Positions 11,924-25,476 of a DNA stretch of 64,000 nt are shown in pieces. Origin of the DNA: Byssochlamys sp. IMV 00236 (taxonomy: Eukaryota; Ascomycota; Eurotiomycetes; Eurotiales; Thermoascaceae); contig MSJH02000763.1 in NCBI GenBank assembly GCA_001931875.2, positions 19,333 through 83,332 on the forward strand, read 5' to 3'. The notes under the pieces are model-generated. The model saw only the letters and a list, made by a program, of their open reading frames with translations, made no database searches and was not told where the DNA came from. How positions within the stretch are numbered: the first letter of the stretch is position 1; each line of letters begins with the position of its first letter. Made by a program: the position numbers and the translations under genes.

Positions 11924-13046
11924 ATGGCCCCAACCAAGCTGAGAGTGGGATGCGCCGGTCTCGGTCGCATGGGCAAGCGCCATGCCCTGCATTTCCTAGA
12001 ACGCACACCCCGGGCGGAATTGGTGGCTGCTAGTTCTCCCGATGATGAGGAGCTCAAGTGGGCAAAGGTTCATCTGGAGCCTTTCGGGGTGAAGCTATAC
12101 AAGAATTACGATGACATGCTGAAGCATGAGGGCCTCGAAGCCGTGGTTGTTGCTTCTGCGACAGCTGTCCATGCTGAGCAGGCAATCAAGGCCATTGAGG
12201 CAGAGAAGCACGTTCTGTGCGAAAAGCCCCTATCAACCAATGTTGAGATTGTAAGGTTTCTTTATGCGATCAACGGAAAGAAGCGTTGGCTGACTGATGA
12301 CCAAGTCCCAAACTGTCGTGGATGCAGCTGTAAAGAAGCCACACCTGAAGGTAATGTGTGGTTTCTCTCGTCGATTCGATGCTTCCTACCGCGACGCATA
12401 CCAGAAGATGCAGAGTGGTCTCATCGGACGCCCATCCGTGGTCCGCAGCCAGACCTGTGACAAGCTTGACCCTAGTGGTTTCTTCGTTGCCTACGCGCAG
12501 TTTTCCGGTGGCATCTTCGTCGACTGCTCCATTCATGATATCGACCTGGCCCTCTGGTTCTTCGGTGACGATGCGAAGGTCAAATCGGTGTCCGCGGTGG
12601 GTATCACGGCAGTTGAGCCCGACCTGCGCAAGTACAACGACCGTGACAACGCGGTCGGTCTGGTTGAGTTTTACGACGGACAGATTGCCTACTTCTACGC
12701 ATCGCGCATGATGGCTGCGGGTCAGGAGGATTCGACCGAAATCATTGGCACCAAGGGTAAGCTGAGCGTCAACACCCAGCCTGCCTCGAACCTGGTCAAC
12801 ATCTACGAGCCCACCGGTATCCGTCGGGAGATCCCGCAGCACTACTATGACCGCTTTGAATGGGCATTCGTCACGGAAGCCAACGAGTTTACCGCTGCTT
12901 GCTTGGACAACAAGGAGGCTCCGTTGAAGATTGACGGTGCCGTCAAGGCCGTCCGCATCGGATGTGCTCTGCAGGAGTCGCTGATTACCGGAAAGAAGAT
13001 TTTCTTCGACGAAGCCGGCAACAGAGTGGAAAAGAGCAACCTGTGA
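11924..13046 (+). CDS. Gfo/Idh/MocA oxidoreductase, inositol 2-dehydrogenase type
   Basis: NAD(P)-dependent dehydrogenase, probably oxidising myo-inositol or a related cyclitol to the 2-keto form. Exons are 11924-12250 and 12306-13046, separated by a 55-nt intron ending in AAG, giving 355 residues. The Rossmann fold shows the dinucleotide motif GCAGLGRMGKRHA. The catalytic Lys is in HVLCEKPLS, and the Asp and His are in FVDCSIHDIDLALWFFG (the DxxxH pair of bacterial IolG). The middle contains CGFSRRFDASY, also typical of IolG. Substrate range in this family is wide, so scyllo-inositol or another sugar remains possible. The nearby inositol oxygenase gene supports the inositol reading. Confidence 0.88.
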
Positions 13047-14262
13047 ACGACGAGAAAGATAAAGATGCCCCTGAAAAAGAATAATTCGGAAGCCATGGTT
13101 GACTTTTGCATTTCGCTATTCTTGCTTTCTGTCTTTCTATGGGTGGGTACATACTGCTTTCCCGCAAGTCATGGCTATAGTTATCATTTTGTCGTTATTC
13201 AGAATCGCGGGTTTCGTACATTTGGGAATAGGATATAACTATCAGAGTTTAATATCATACTTTTTATCGTTTTCATCTTTTTTTTTTCCTATGAAAGTGA
13301 TAATGACAAAAGAAGATGATGATTGCGAACGATTGTCTCGGTTTGAGAGACATCTTCTAAGCTCACAATCATCAGTTTTATACAGTACATCATATACCAT
13401 TATCTTGCATATGTACTTCGCGTTCCCGTCTCCCCCACGCCACCCCCGCATCTGTATGTTCCCCAGTTATATAATCCCTGGTTATCTGCGGAATAGACCA
13501 AAAAAGACAAATAATGGTCCTTGGTAATACTCAGCGGGAACCGATTTCCGACACACACACCCCCTTCCTCCGCTCCAGCACTCTCTCGTGCGTTATTATT
13601 ATGCATAGTTAATACACAGCATATTTGTAGTGGTAATATGCACGTGCACTCCATAGTTACTTATAGGTATTAATCATATTTTCAACATGCTGAACTAGAT
13701 ACTGCTTAGAATTTATTGATATCTTCCAAATTCCTATTGCGGAATTGCTTTCGAAAGATTCTTCATTTTCCTAATCTTACAGAGTTTATATGGTTCTAAA
13801 CGCATTCTGTTCTCATGCATAAGCCTAGTTTCCCCAGTAAGTCAAGAGATATTCCTGTTTTATAAACCACCATCCTTTCCATCTTCCTTGTGTTCATGGT
13901 TTACCTCTGTTCCAGCTGCTACAAGTGGTGGAAGAGGGGACGAAGACGGCAGGAAGTCCGTCGGGTCAATACTAAATGAGCCTTGAGGACATGCTAAGAA
14001 GCGCTTCGATTCTGGTTTAGAGTAGGCTTCTTTTTGAGTTCTGTTATTTTTATCTTTATCCATAGCATGTGGCAAAATTAGAGATCATATACTCTCTAGT
14101 AGCTAGGTACTTGTTTAATACGTAATACATAAGTTAATCGGTAAATCCCATGGCCCACGCCTCAATCTGCATCAAGCACGGACAAGAAATATTTAACGCT
14201 AGAAGCAAGTTAGACAGAGGCCCACAGCTGTCTCAAAACAAATGAGGGTATTATACTATCGC
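13047..14262. other. Convergent intergenic region
   Basis: 3' regions of the dehydrogenase and the TMEM135-like gene. A 67-codon minus-strand frame (14063-13860) is Lys/Asp/Pro-rich. It is the only candidate small gene here, but it has no family resemblance and no clear promoter. Confidence 0.4.
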
Positions 14263-16101
14263 TCAAGAACGAGTGTCAGGTCTTTTCTGTAGGGAAGCTC
14301 TTCTGGCCTTGCGCTTGGCGGCCACCTCAACAGGGTCAGCAAAACCATCACCCTTCAGCCATGCTAGGCCCTTCCTGATGCCACGGCTGTCGACCGCCGC
14401 CGGCTTTCTTTCCAGCACCGAACCCAACAGTGCCCAAGCCAGGACGATCAGCCAGAGCTCGCCGCCCTTCCACCCACGCCATAATCCGCGCTTCACACCG
14501 GACTTCCATGCGGAATACAAGGCTGCACGGAAGATGTAAAGGAAGTTGCTGCGGCCATTGGCCACAAACGCGAACGGCAGACCACCGATCGCACCGCTCA
14601 GGAAGAAGCGCTTCGTCGGGAGGAAAGAGCGCGGCAAGAAAAAGTTCAACAAACAGATACTTCCCCATGCAGAACTAAGAGCTGCGGAGAGCACTGCTGT
14701 CATTGTGACGATCTGCTTGGAGAGTGTATTCGCCGATGAAAATGGTTGTGCCAGCAGACTCTTGTATTTGGCTGCTGACAACGCAACGACCACAGCAGTC
14801 AAGAGACGACCAAGACGAGGAACAGACAGCAATACCTGGTGAAGGAATGCCGTGCTGCAGCTGGGGGTGCTCGGGTGCATAAGGGCGCATGATAGTGACG
14901 ATATCAACGGATGCGCAGGGGACGTGATAGGAGAGATTGACTCGACAGCCGACGGCAAGGTATTTAGGTCTCCCGGGTGGAGAATTGGAGAGATGAAAGG
15001 TCTGCTCAGAGTTAGCCACTCCGCACATTCTGGATCGAGGGGATGTCAACATACGGCCATCTTAATTTCGCGATTTTGCCCAATGAGTCGACCAGCTCAT
15101 AATCACTCGGCCATTGATGATCTGCGAGAAGGCTGGATGGCGGCTGGTGCATATAGCCTGGGGAGAACCTTAGGATAGCATCACCGAACCACTTTTGCCG
15201 TTAGCTATCTCGAATGTATCATGAAGACAGTCATCAACACGAACCTTTGGTATGGTCTCCCGGTCGTATATAAAGGCATGGAAAAGCTGCGCCCCAGACA
15301 ATGGCATCAAGAGCCAGCTGCCAAACCACGACGGACGGTGGGCAAAATATCCCTTATCTTCCAGAAGATTATAAAGAAACTCCAAGCTTTTCGTAGCCGT
15401 ATACAACGCGACGCTTATTCGCAACTGGCTCTCCGGATAAACGCCCAGAGCAAACCCCGCAAGACTAGCCCCGATAGCAGGCGCATATCGCGAAGTCAGA
15501 GCTTTGGAGACCCGTGGATTTCGTTCTCTGAATGGCCTAGCATCTTCGGTACGCAGGTTCGCACGTAATCGAGTAAAGAATCGATGCAGGATACGGTGGA
15601 GAAAGAGCACAAGCGAAAGTGCCAGAGACAGTCGAAACTTCGGGGAGTGAATGAAGGCAACACGAGACTTGCTCCTATATCACGTAGGAAATTGTTAACC
15701 ATCAGCGCACAATATTTCAGAGAAATAGTTATAGCAAGCGAATCTCACTTTGTGGTTTCTCCCCGGATCTTCTGCAGGATCAGATCCACCAGCTTCAATC
15801 CGGTGCCTGTTGCGAGGAATACCCGCACCGAAGCTCGGATGGCAGCCTCGTTGTATTTCTCCTTCGAGGAAACTATCTCCTCGAACCTCGATGGTGTCGG
15901 TAGATGGTTTCGCACCAAAGACGGAGATCGCTTGATCAGCTGTTCGTGCAGGAGCTTGTACTCCTTTGCGCTCAACGTCACACGCAGCGCATTGCGGACG
16001 ATGGGGTTGACGGTAGGCCTGGAGGCGGAGGAAGCGGATTCCTCTGCAGGCGACATGATCCGGGATAAGGCCTTGGATGATTCAAGACATGGGGAGAGCA
16101 A
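14263..16101 (-). CDS. TMEM135-like integral membrane protein
   Basis: Multi-pass membrane protein resembling the TMEM135 family, which in animals is linked to peroxisomes and mitochondrial dynamics. The role in fungi is not established. Exons are 16101-15749, 15674-15245, 15191-15055 and 15001-14263, giving 552 residues. Family features are the N-terminal IRASVRVFLATGTGLKLVD, the helix SLAGFALGVYPES, the PSWFGSWLLMPLSGAQLFH segment and the late FPRLGRLL-like region. The C-terminus is basic (AAKRKARRASLQKRPDTRS). A second in-frame Met at 16056 is an alternative start. The gene is tandem with, and downstream of, TOR, with 473 bp between. Confidence 0.8.
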
Positions 16102-16574
16102 TGGAATGATTGTTCATTGCAGTATCCTGAAGATGTCGCCAACTGTCCGTCCTTTGTTGGCCATGACGGATGAAGAGTTGGCTGTCCTGCGCGGCACACT
16201 TAGACCTCGGCACGAGGTCCTTGGCGCCCAAGTATGTTCTTCTTAGATCTACTCAAGCAATTTTGATGAGAACATCCAAGCCTGGTCGTATAGTGTTGAT
16301 TGGATATCTACCGCTCAAGGACTTCTACTATCGCCATAAAGGGGAATTTTCTATCAGTCGACCTCGACTCCGTTGCCGTCTCGATCATTATCGCGAAACT
16401 TCAAAGCATGTGATGAAACGACGACTACAACGGCAGAGTACAATAACAAAAAAGAAAAACTGAACACTCCCCAAACCGATCATGCTCCCGGAGATGAAAC
16501 CGAGAGAAAGACACTAACAATACAAAACCATCCCTGTGGTCTGCTGCGCCATAGACTCCGGATATAGCTTAAGA
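16102..16574. other. Intergenic region TOR 3' / TMEM135-like 5'
   Basis: Short tandem spacer on the minus strand. I see no gene in it. Confidence 0.6.
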
Positions 16575-19500
16575 TTACCAGAAACTGCACCATCCGATCC
16601 AGTGTTGACAGATATTCTCCACACTGGTCGCTTGGGCCAGAAGTTTGTCAACCTGATCGCTCACATTAAGCTCTTCGGTTGGCTTGAAGTCTCTGCCAGT
16701 CAACTTCTCTTTGACTCTGGCAAGTACCTGCAGCGCACGCGCATTCTGGGCCTCGCGCGCTTCGTTGGGGACGCCTTGCTGAGCGTCGAGGATACCTCCT
16801 TCGAGGATAGAAGGCCGGCGATGACGGGAGAAGTTGCTTGGTTGCATGCCTTGTTCGAGGTTGATGTCTTCGATGACAGATTGCCGGCGGTCCGCTGCGA
16901 AAGACGTACGATCGGGTGACTCGTTGGTTCCCAAGCGCCAGTTGATCAACGGATCGTGGATGAACTATTAACGATATCAGCTCCGCTCTCTCTTTTCCTA
17001 ATGACAGGTCATAACTTACAGCTTCAAGAACAGCCATCAACGAATCCTTGTTTTCTCTAATCACGCGCATGACAGCCTCACAAGTGATCCGGTAGCTACC
17101 TTCGATGTTGCTAACCTCCATCGCGAAGGTCAACATACGCGTGAGACGGAAAGGAACCCTTTCTGGGTATTTCTCGCGGTGCATGGCAATCTCAAAGCAG
17201 TCACCGAAATCGATATGGACGATCTTTCCAGTGATACGGTCGAGTAGAAGATTCGAAGGATGGCGATCTCCCAGTCCAAGAATGTAACCAACCATGGACA
17301 TGACACCCAGAGATCGCGTGTAATTCGTCCGCCTCTCAAGCCAGGACTCAGAGCTCTTACTCTTGAGCCAGAGCACACGGTACAGATCTTTGCCTGTAGT
17401 GTTATCCATAGCGTAACCAAAGACTTCGACCTTTTGCATGAGAGTGAGATTGTCATAGTCAGGGGCCATCTGAAGCATGATCCGATGCTCAATATTGAGC
17501 AGAATACGGCGGCTCTCACGGTATTCCTTGATGAGAGCATGCAATGTGTCACTGTTCGACACCCATCCCAAAAGACCGGAGTTCTGAGACAATGGGATGG
17601 CAGGGAATCGTTGCACAGAGAGGTGACGCTTGAAGCACTCGCTATCATTGTCGAGCAGCGTGTTGACAAGACCAAAGAGCTGCATAACTCGTTCATCCTG
17701 CCTGATATCTTCATGGCCCTTCAGAGCGTACATGTAAGAGTTACCATCACTGCCCTTCAGAGTCATCCTGCGTGGCCTCTTCTTCGTCTGGAGGACATGG
17801 AGAACGGGATCAAACTTCATAATCCTAATCACTGGTTTGCCGGGTTGGTACGTTCCAGGAACAGCCAGATCCAGGTCCGCAGCATCCTTCAACCTTGGGG
17901 AAACATATTTCAGGTCGAGAGTGGACAACTGCGGAAGCTGTCGAGCGATTTTCCGGAAAACCGTATAGTAGAGATCCCATGCCTGGTTCAGGTCGCCAAT
18001 CTCCTCAGTCTCCCGGTAAAGCATGCAATAATGCCGAGCTTCAGCCAAATCACGGCCGAACGCCTGTGCGAAAGACACCTCTCTGAGAGTCTCGGCACCC
18101 TTATCCAGTAGATCATGTAGTGGCTGCAGAGTTGCAAACATTCCCTCCACGTTGTGGTCCCCGAAGTACAGACGAGACGCTTCTTCCAGACCTTCGTGCC
18201 AGAGTTCGTGCCACAGAACTGCAACACGAATTAGTTCGTGGCTGACAAGGTCTGCCTGTTCAACCAATTTCGCACTATGCTGCCGCATGCTGTCCATAAT
18301 ATGGCTCGCGGACTGTGATCGCCGAGCAACATTCGACTTCATTGCGACAGTCAACGGGTAGACGAGAGCTTGCGGGTGGGCTTTGCCGACTTCAGCTAGG
18401 AGGCGATGGACAGCATTGCGTACTCTGATATTTGGCTGATTAATACGAGCAATAAGTTGAGGTGTCACTGCAAGCCAGGTATCAATGTTGACAGCCGAGA
18501 ATCCTTCCGTGACCACGCTGTTCACCTCCTGGTCGCCGCCGTGTGTGAACCAGAGCGTGAGCAACCTTAGAGTATCTTGCAGGGAAGAGGTTGAAGATAA
18601 GGAAATAGACCGGAAGAAACCACGTATCGCGGGAATAACATGCTCGTTGATGATGTGACCAGGAACCATCGAGCCATCCCGACTTGGCTGGGCAGCCAAG
18701 GTGGTGACGACTTCGAAGTTCGCAAGTGCCCAAGCATGCCAGGCCTTGTAAGATTCACGATTGTACTGAGTGGCAGCCTGATAGGCGTTGAGCACCTCAC
18801 GGACATGCTCGGCCCTCCAGTCACCCCGTTGGAGTGCAGTTTGCCACTCTCCCTGCTTGAGATAACTCTTTGCCAACAACTTCCTCATCTTCGAGATGTC
18901 TCCCATACGCTGACGCAGGCTAAGTGCATCAGGGTGATTTGACTCCCCGAGTCCATTGATGCCGTTGGTGCCGTCATGGGGGGGATGCGACGCAAGAGCG
19001 GAGTTGTACTTTGCAAGTTCTTCGCTGAGATTTGCGGTGAACTCTTTCAGCATCTGAAGAGCCTCCTTCTGGCGGCCAGTAGCCCAGTTGAACTTCAGGC
19101 GAGCATATGTAACCTCTGGCGGTGCCACAATCTCGGTGTGGTTTCCATCTTGAATCACGCTCTCGAGCGATGCCAACGAGCGCTCCGCAAGACCCATACG
19201 GTTCGACTTGCGACAAAGATTGGCGAATTTGATCCACATATCCAGGTTCTCGCGAGCAGATGTCACCAGCGCTCTGACCTTGAGCATTCGTTGCCATACT
19301 TCAACGTTCTGTTGACAACCGAGCAGTCGCTTGTTCCACGTCTCACGCATAGCCGCTTGCTTTTCTGGGTCTCCGACATTCTGTTTGAAAGTGATGATCT
19401 CCTCGAGCTCCGCAAGCATCTGGACGCGAACGACGACGTTGTAAGCTCGGTTATATGACTCTCCTAACAAAGCCGAAAGTTCTGTGTCAAGACCGTTGCG

Positions 19501-22500
19501 AGCTTTTTCAATATACATAGCCGCCTCATCGAACTGGTTGCGGTGCAGTGCCAGGATAGCACCAAAGAATGAGCGATCAGGGGACTGTTCTTTCATAACG
19601 CCAAGATAGGAGTCCATGAGTTCCCATTGTCCACGACCCCAAGCCGCTGCTGCCGCAAGAGGGGCGATCGCCCTCCTATGTTCAAGGGATGCCTGATTCC
19701 ATTTCTCCTGGGCTAGATCGGACAGTACTTTCCACTCTCCAAGGGCATGCAAACAACGCATCTTACCCATGGTGACACCGAAAGAATCGGGATCGATCTT
19801 CTCCCTTCTCTTATACGCAGCGAGTGCCTCTTCCCAGCGTTGCAGCTTCTCGAACCAGGTCTCCTTCAGTTCGACATCACGATATGCCTGAGCCTTGCGC
19901 AGAATGCCAATAGCAGCGTCAGATTGCTGAAGTTGATTATTGATGGTAATCAGTGCCTCGACAGCACCGGAGTTCTGATCCTGCTCGAATTCTAATTCTT
20001 TGTAGTGAAGGGCCTTGGCAAAGGCATGACATTTGCCAGCATATTTTCCGAGAGTCCTGATGTCAATCGGCAGTGCCTTGTCATCGTGCTCCATGAATTC
20101 GGCAAGGTTAAGCAGAATCTGAAGGATTTCCGGCGGGATGTTGGGAGAGGTGAGAGCTCTTTCGATGGAACGGACAAGTTCCTCCTGGTACTGGTCATAA
20201 AGCTCGGTCCAGCAAGAGACAAACGCAGCATTGAAAAGGTCCTTAGCGAGTGGTTGGTAGATTCCTGCCAGACTAGCACAAGCCCGAAGCGCCGGAGAAG
20301 GCGATTCCTTGAGTAGCTCAACACTGAACCGACGAATCCATTCCTGCCAGTCTTCACGGGTCGATTTCTGAGATGCATCCCAGGCATTCTTCAGGTGCTG
20401 CTGATTCACAAGCATCTTCTTCTGGCCAATCTCGCCATAATTTGTGTCGTCCGTCAGGGCCCCATAGTTGTCGTCAGGGTTGAGATCCTGGGGAAGAGAC
20501 TCGCCCTTCTGTAGTTTCGTCACCAGAATCTGATAGTTAATATGGTTGACTTGGTTCTGCTTGATAACTTTGTTGATGAGCTGGATATAGTGGCTAAAAT
20601 CCTGGCCAAGTTGGAAGATAAGAGCACAAATGCAATCCGTTGCAGACTGCCTTAGGGTCCGATCACCGCTAGCAATCACACGAGCCAGAGAATGTATCAT
20701 AAGTGATGCGAAGTCAGAGATATTCACCTGGCGAGAAAGCTTTCCAAGTGTATCGATTGCTGACTTGCGAATGCTTGGAGGATTCTGTGGCTTGTCGAAC
20801 AGGCGCACGATCGATGGAACGATGAGGTGCATGTACTCCTCGCCACTTGAGCCAAAGATGAGGAATGTATGGAGTATCCTTTCGGAAGGTTGCCGTCGTG
20901 AGGTATTATCTTTGTCGAGAGTGTCGAGCATTAAGGGAATAAGGCCAGCCAAGTACTTCTTGAATTCGCCTTCCAACGATTTGGCTATGGCTTCCACGAG
21001 GGAAAGTATCGTTGCCTGAACCTGATAAGAAGAATCCCAAAATTCACGAATTACTTCAATGATTTCCGGAAGGAAGGCACGAATATGCTGTCTGACAATA
21101 TTAACGAGAATCGCCAGTTGGTTGAAATAGGACTCCAGACGACTGGTAGGAGAGCTCCGGATTACGGACAAGAAGCCTGGAATGATCTGCCCTAGAAAGC
21201 CGACACATTTCAAACCTAGCGTCTTGAAGATAGTGACAATAGCGTCGATGACAGCGGAATGGTACTGAGCCAGAGAGCTCTCCCGCAGAATATTTTGCAT
21301 CAGAGTGTTGATCACAACAGTCGGGTAATACTCCTCATTCGATGGCGTCAAGCCTGTCATTATGAGGGAGACGTCGGAGACTGTTTGGATCTCGTTGATA
21401 TGATGAATGTCCGGTGTTGTTTCACTGATCTGTTGGTATTTGTACGGATCCAGAGCACCAAGAATACCTAGTAATTTTATCGTCTCCTTTCTAAGAGATC
21501 CAGTCTGCTCTGTCTTGATGATATTTATAAGAATAGCAAGGAGATGGGGATATTCCATATAAGGCTCGATGACATAACCGGAATTGGTTGCCAACTGCCC
21601 AAGTGTTCGGAGAGCAGCTTCACGCTTCGTGTGGGATGACAAATCTTGTAGTGACTCTAGGATGATCGGCATGAGCTCGGGTAGGTACTGCTTCATCTCG
21701 AAGCCGCCCACATTGGAAAGCTCTCCAATAGCTTTGAGTGTAGTAGACGCGACACCAGCATTAGGATCAGTCGTCTTTGGCAACAGAGACGTGACCATTG
21801 GGTCGACATAGGACCGGATGAGTTTCGTGGCATTTGAGACAAAAAGGCTGATCAACTGAGCGCTCTCTTCCTTTTGGCGAGCGGTGCTTGCAAATCCCAA
21901 GCCAGTAAGCAGGTTGACTAGCAATTTCCGCAAAGGTGGGAAGACATAAGCGGGATTGACGCTAGATAGCCGTCCGATGATGCTGATAGCTGCCTCTCGG
22001 ACAGAGAATACTTCATCGTTCACTGCCAAGAACAAGCATCGAATATTCTCAGGCTTAGCGAGATGACGATCAAATTTGCGGTCTAGTGACCACAGCACAG
22101 TCCGCCGGATTTCAGAGTCAGGATCACCGACACCCACCGTCAGTAATTTGTCGATAACTTCGCTGACCACCTGTATCGAGTGACTGCTTGTCTGGTTGAT
22201 AATGGGATCGTGAACGAACAACTGACAACACGTGAGGGCGGACGCCTTTCGGATCTCGGGATTGTCATTCTCGACATATCGAATAGCGACGTCGCGCACA
22301 AACTCGTTTAATATATGCCCCGAAAAGTCGAAACTTCCAAGGGTATGCAGAGCGAGCGCAATTTCTGCGTCGGAGTGCGGTTCTTGAGGTAGAAAATCCT
22401 TCGCAAAGTTAGGAATGGGTGGAAGTCTGTTCTCTGGGCACCCGAGTGGCCGAAATGGTGTCCCGCAGAGTATGATACTCAGCATATCAAGCAGCTTTTC

Positions 22501-23899
22501 TTGGATGGTGGGTTTTATCGGAGGGATGTAGTGAGCCATATCGACAAGTGCCTGTGTAAGGGACTCGCTCAGACCACAGGCGAAGACTGGGTCCAGCAAT
22601 GCCTCCATATACTTGCTGAGGGTCTGTCCAACCGCCAACGACAGCATACTGATACATTCAAACATGGGACCCTCATTGACTGCAGCTCTGTTACGCCTAC
22701 ATGGGTTGTCAGATAAGTTCAGCGTCAAGAAGGGAATGGGCAGTCACTTACGCTTTCATAGCAAGACCCTCTCTAATGTAGACAATAATCCCGTCCAAGA
22801 ACGGGGTGATAGCCACACCGACCGCGTTGGCGATCTTTCCGATAGCGATGAAAGCCGGGTTTCGCTCCTTATCCCGCTTTAGCTGGGCTTGTAGATAGAT
22901 CATAAACTTGTGAAGATAGTTGTTCGTGAAATCCATAGGGGCGTAAGATGCGAGGATCGGTATCGTAAGGACAACCTGCGTGCGAATCTTGGGATCACGA
23001 TGGTCCTTCAGTCGAAGGACAATCTCACAGGCGTTTCTGTAATGTTCATTCATGAACATTGCACCCTTCAAAAGGAGCTCCTTTAGAATGAGAAGAGATC
23101 CATGGATCCAGTCAACGTTGCTGGATTTGAGTCCCTGTAACGACTCCTCGTAGATCCGGGCGAACCAAAGCTGGCGCACTTGCATGTCTCGTGCAGCTAT
23201 GATCTCGAAACATTCACTAACTGCTTCGGCGGCTGTCTCTCGAATGAGCACCTTGGGATCCCGCAAGGCAACCCAGACGAGTTCGAAAATCTGAGGTACA
23301 AATCCATAAAGCAGCGTTGGAGAACCCTTCGCAAGCTCCCGGATTATAAGCACAGCAGCGAAGCGCCTACCCTCCTGTCTTTCTGACTGGAGCCATTCCA
23401 ACGCAGACTGTATTTCACTTTCTACCAGCTCTGCTGTCAGAGCCCCACCTGGTTTGGCCAGGCGGCCAAGCGACCTCGCGGCGTACACCAGGACTGCATT
23501 ATCGTTGCTACGAAGTGCGCTTCGTAGATAACTGGCAAACCGTGTAGTCTTCTGCGCAGCATCGACACCATCGAAATCTATTAGCCGGTCAAGAGCCAGG
23601 ATACCACCGATCTTCTCATTTGCATCACCGCCTGTAACCACCAGTTGTGCGATACGTTGGCTCACGGCGTTGTAGTACTCGAGGAACTTTTCGGGAGGCC
23701 ACTCTGTTAAAAAAAAGAAAAACAGTTAGCAGCTCCTCTCCCTGGCACTGTATCATTTTAAGACTAATATACCTCTTGAGACGGCGATGACATTGTCGTA
23801 GAGCTCATACGAAGCTCGGACCCGTACCTCCTCATTCTTCGATTTCAACTCTGAGAAGAGCCGTTGTGTAACGTCCGTGGCCGGACCTGCTTGCGCCAT
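16575..23899 (-). CDS. tor: Serine/threonine protein kinase TOR
   Basis: Catalytic subunit of the TOR complexes, which couples nutrient status to growth. Exons are 23899-23773, 23703-22752, 22696-17020 and 16964-16575, giving 2381 residues, a normal TOR length. HEAT repeats fill roughly residues 1-1200 and the FAT domain follows. The FRB segment lies near residue 1867 (WHEGLEEASRLYFGDHN). The kinase domain shows GHEDIRQDERVMQLFG near residue 2030, GLGDRHPSNLLLD near 2174 and the metal-binding HIDFGDCFE. The FATC tail ends HWIGWCSFW. The start ATG gives MAQAGPATDVTQRLFSELK, in keeping with fungal TORs. The Ser of EEASRLYFG, where resistance mutations occur in other TORs, is present, so rapamycin sensitivity is expected. 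Only one TOR is seen in the window. Confidence 0.98.
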
Positions 23900-25476
23900 T
23901 ATTGTGAATCACACCCCAGGGCGCACATTGGAGACCAAAGCCCAGGGGAAATGTACACAGTTGACTGTGGACATGAAAAGATGCTGATGAACGGAGAGAT
24001 GTGAGGTCAAAGTCGAGATCATGCGCGGTGGTGCACGGACCACTTCTGCATCCATGCCTGGAGCTTGTTGCTTACCAGCCGCACGGATGGCACCGATGGT
24101 CTTAGTTAATGTTCAAAGAAATAATCTGATAGCCTGTATCTTTTGTCTGTGTTTATAGACAAGCTGAAATCCCTTCTGTTATCACTACGCATTTTATTAT
24201 CTTCAGGTGCTACCTAGATTGCAAGGCACATTAATTACACCCACATATTTGGCGGGGAAATCACCTCGGGGGAACACAGAGAGCTACTAGCAACATCAAG
24301 AGCACTACCAACACGTGCCTCATAAGATATGAGGCATTCTTAACATGGATTAATTGTGTGTGTCTCTCAAGTCTGCATATATCTTTCAGCATATGATAAG
24401 TGCAGCAGACTAAGTTACCACCAAATCTTTACCGAGGCTCGTCTCCTAAGTCATCTATCTAGCAGCCTATGTGTGTCGCACTTTGCAAGTATTTATCTAT
24501 CTTCGCTCTATCGCATGGCCGATTCTAGTAGTGTATTAGAAGGAAAGAGATGCTCATTTAAGGCATCGAGCTATGTTTATATTTCGCGGGAGAGCTCATA
24601 AAAAGCCACGAGTCAAACGGATGGAAATATATAATCCAGATATTCGAAAATGCCAGCAACGATTTGTCTTCCAGCAACCAATAAGAACAACTATATTTTC
24701 AGAAATTAAAAACGAAATCATGCTTACATGGAGTCGCGACTCGCTTGTCGGGAAGATGGCCGACGGCTAAGTACCGAGGAACTGCCGACTTGAAGTCCGT
24801 GGGATTAATCTTGGATCGAAAGCTTAGCACAGAGAAGCCCAATTAATATGCATGTTCTTCTTGGTGTGAATCACGCAGCATTTTGAGGATATGAGCTTGC
24901 GCTTCGCCCTGATTAACTGGATCCTGTTCATTCTTCTGATAGGGTGCACCATGCACGTAATCAATGGGCGTAAGCTCGCAAGTGACAATTCTGGTTAGAC
25001 TATTAACTATGGCGTATACTATACACCGCATTCGAGCTTGAGAGAACCTCTAAACCAAGTGATCTCGATCAAAGTTGATTGGCTTTCTTTCAAGTTTGCA
25101 AATTTGAACCAGGGTGTGGCAGGTCAAATATAAACAGCTGAAGGCACAGCTATCGAAAGTGTCTAGTGGCGGCATTCATTCATTATTCAAGATACATGGA
25201 ATTGGGGTGATCCCCGGATAAACTGTGAGGGAACCGTGCAGAAATAATAATGGTGCATATGGCGCAATATCAATGGTCGGTAGTAATTGTGGATCCCGAG
25301 GGGAACAGATAAAACTAACGGAGGGGTTCCCTTACAAATCCGAAACTACTACTTAACTATAAAGCAGCCACGGACCCCTCGTTGTCAAGATATATTGTCG
25401 TCTTGATTCAGCTCGAGACCACGGTTCTGCAGATACTAGACCAAGGATATCTTTTGAGACTCAACATACTTGCAAA
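23900..25476. other. Divergent intergenic region, TOR / GRE2-like reductase
   Basis: 1.6 kb of mostly AT-rich DNA without a supported gene. A short perfect hairpin (8-bp arms, 3-nt loop) lies at 24317-24335. Open frames at 24356-24770 and 24843-25031 resemble nothing. Confidence 0.5.

Noticed and set aside
24317..24335. Short hairpin as a terminator or element
   Set aside because: 8-bp arms with a 3-nt loop occur often by chance in AT-rich DNA, and no gene end lies next to it.
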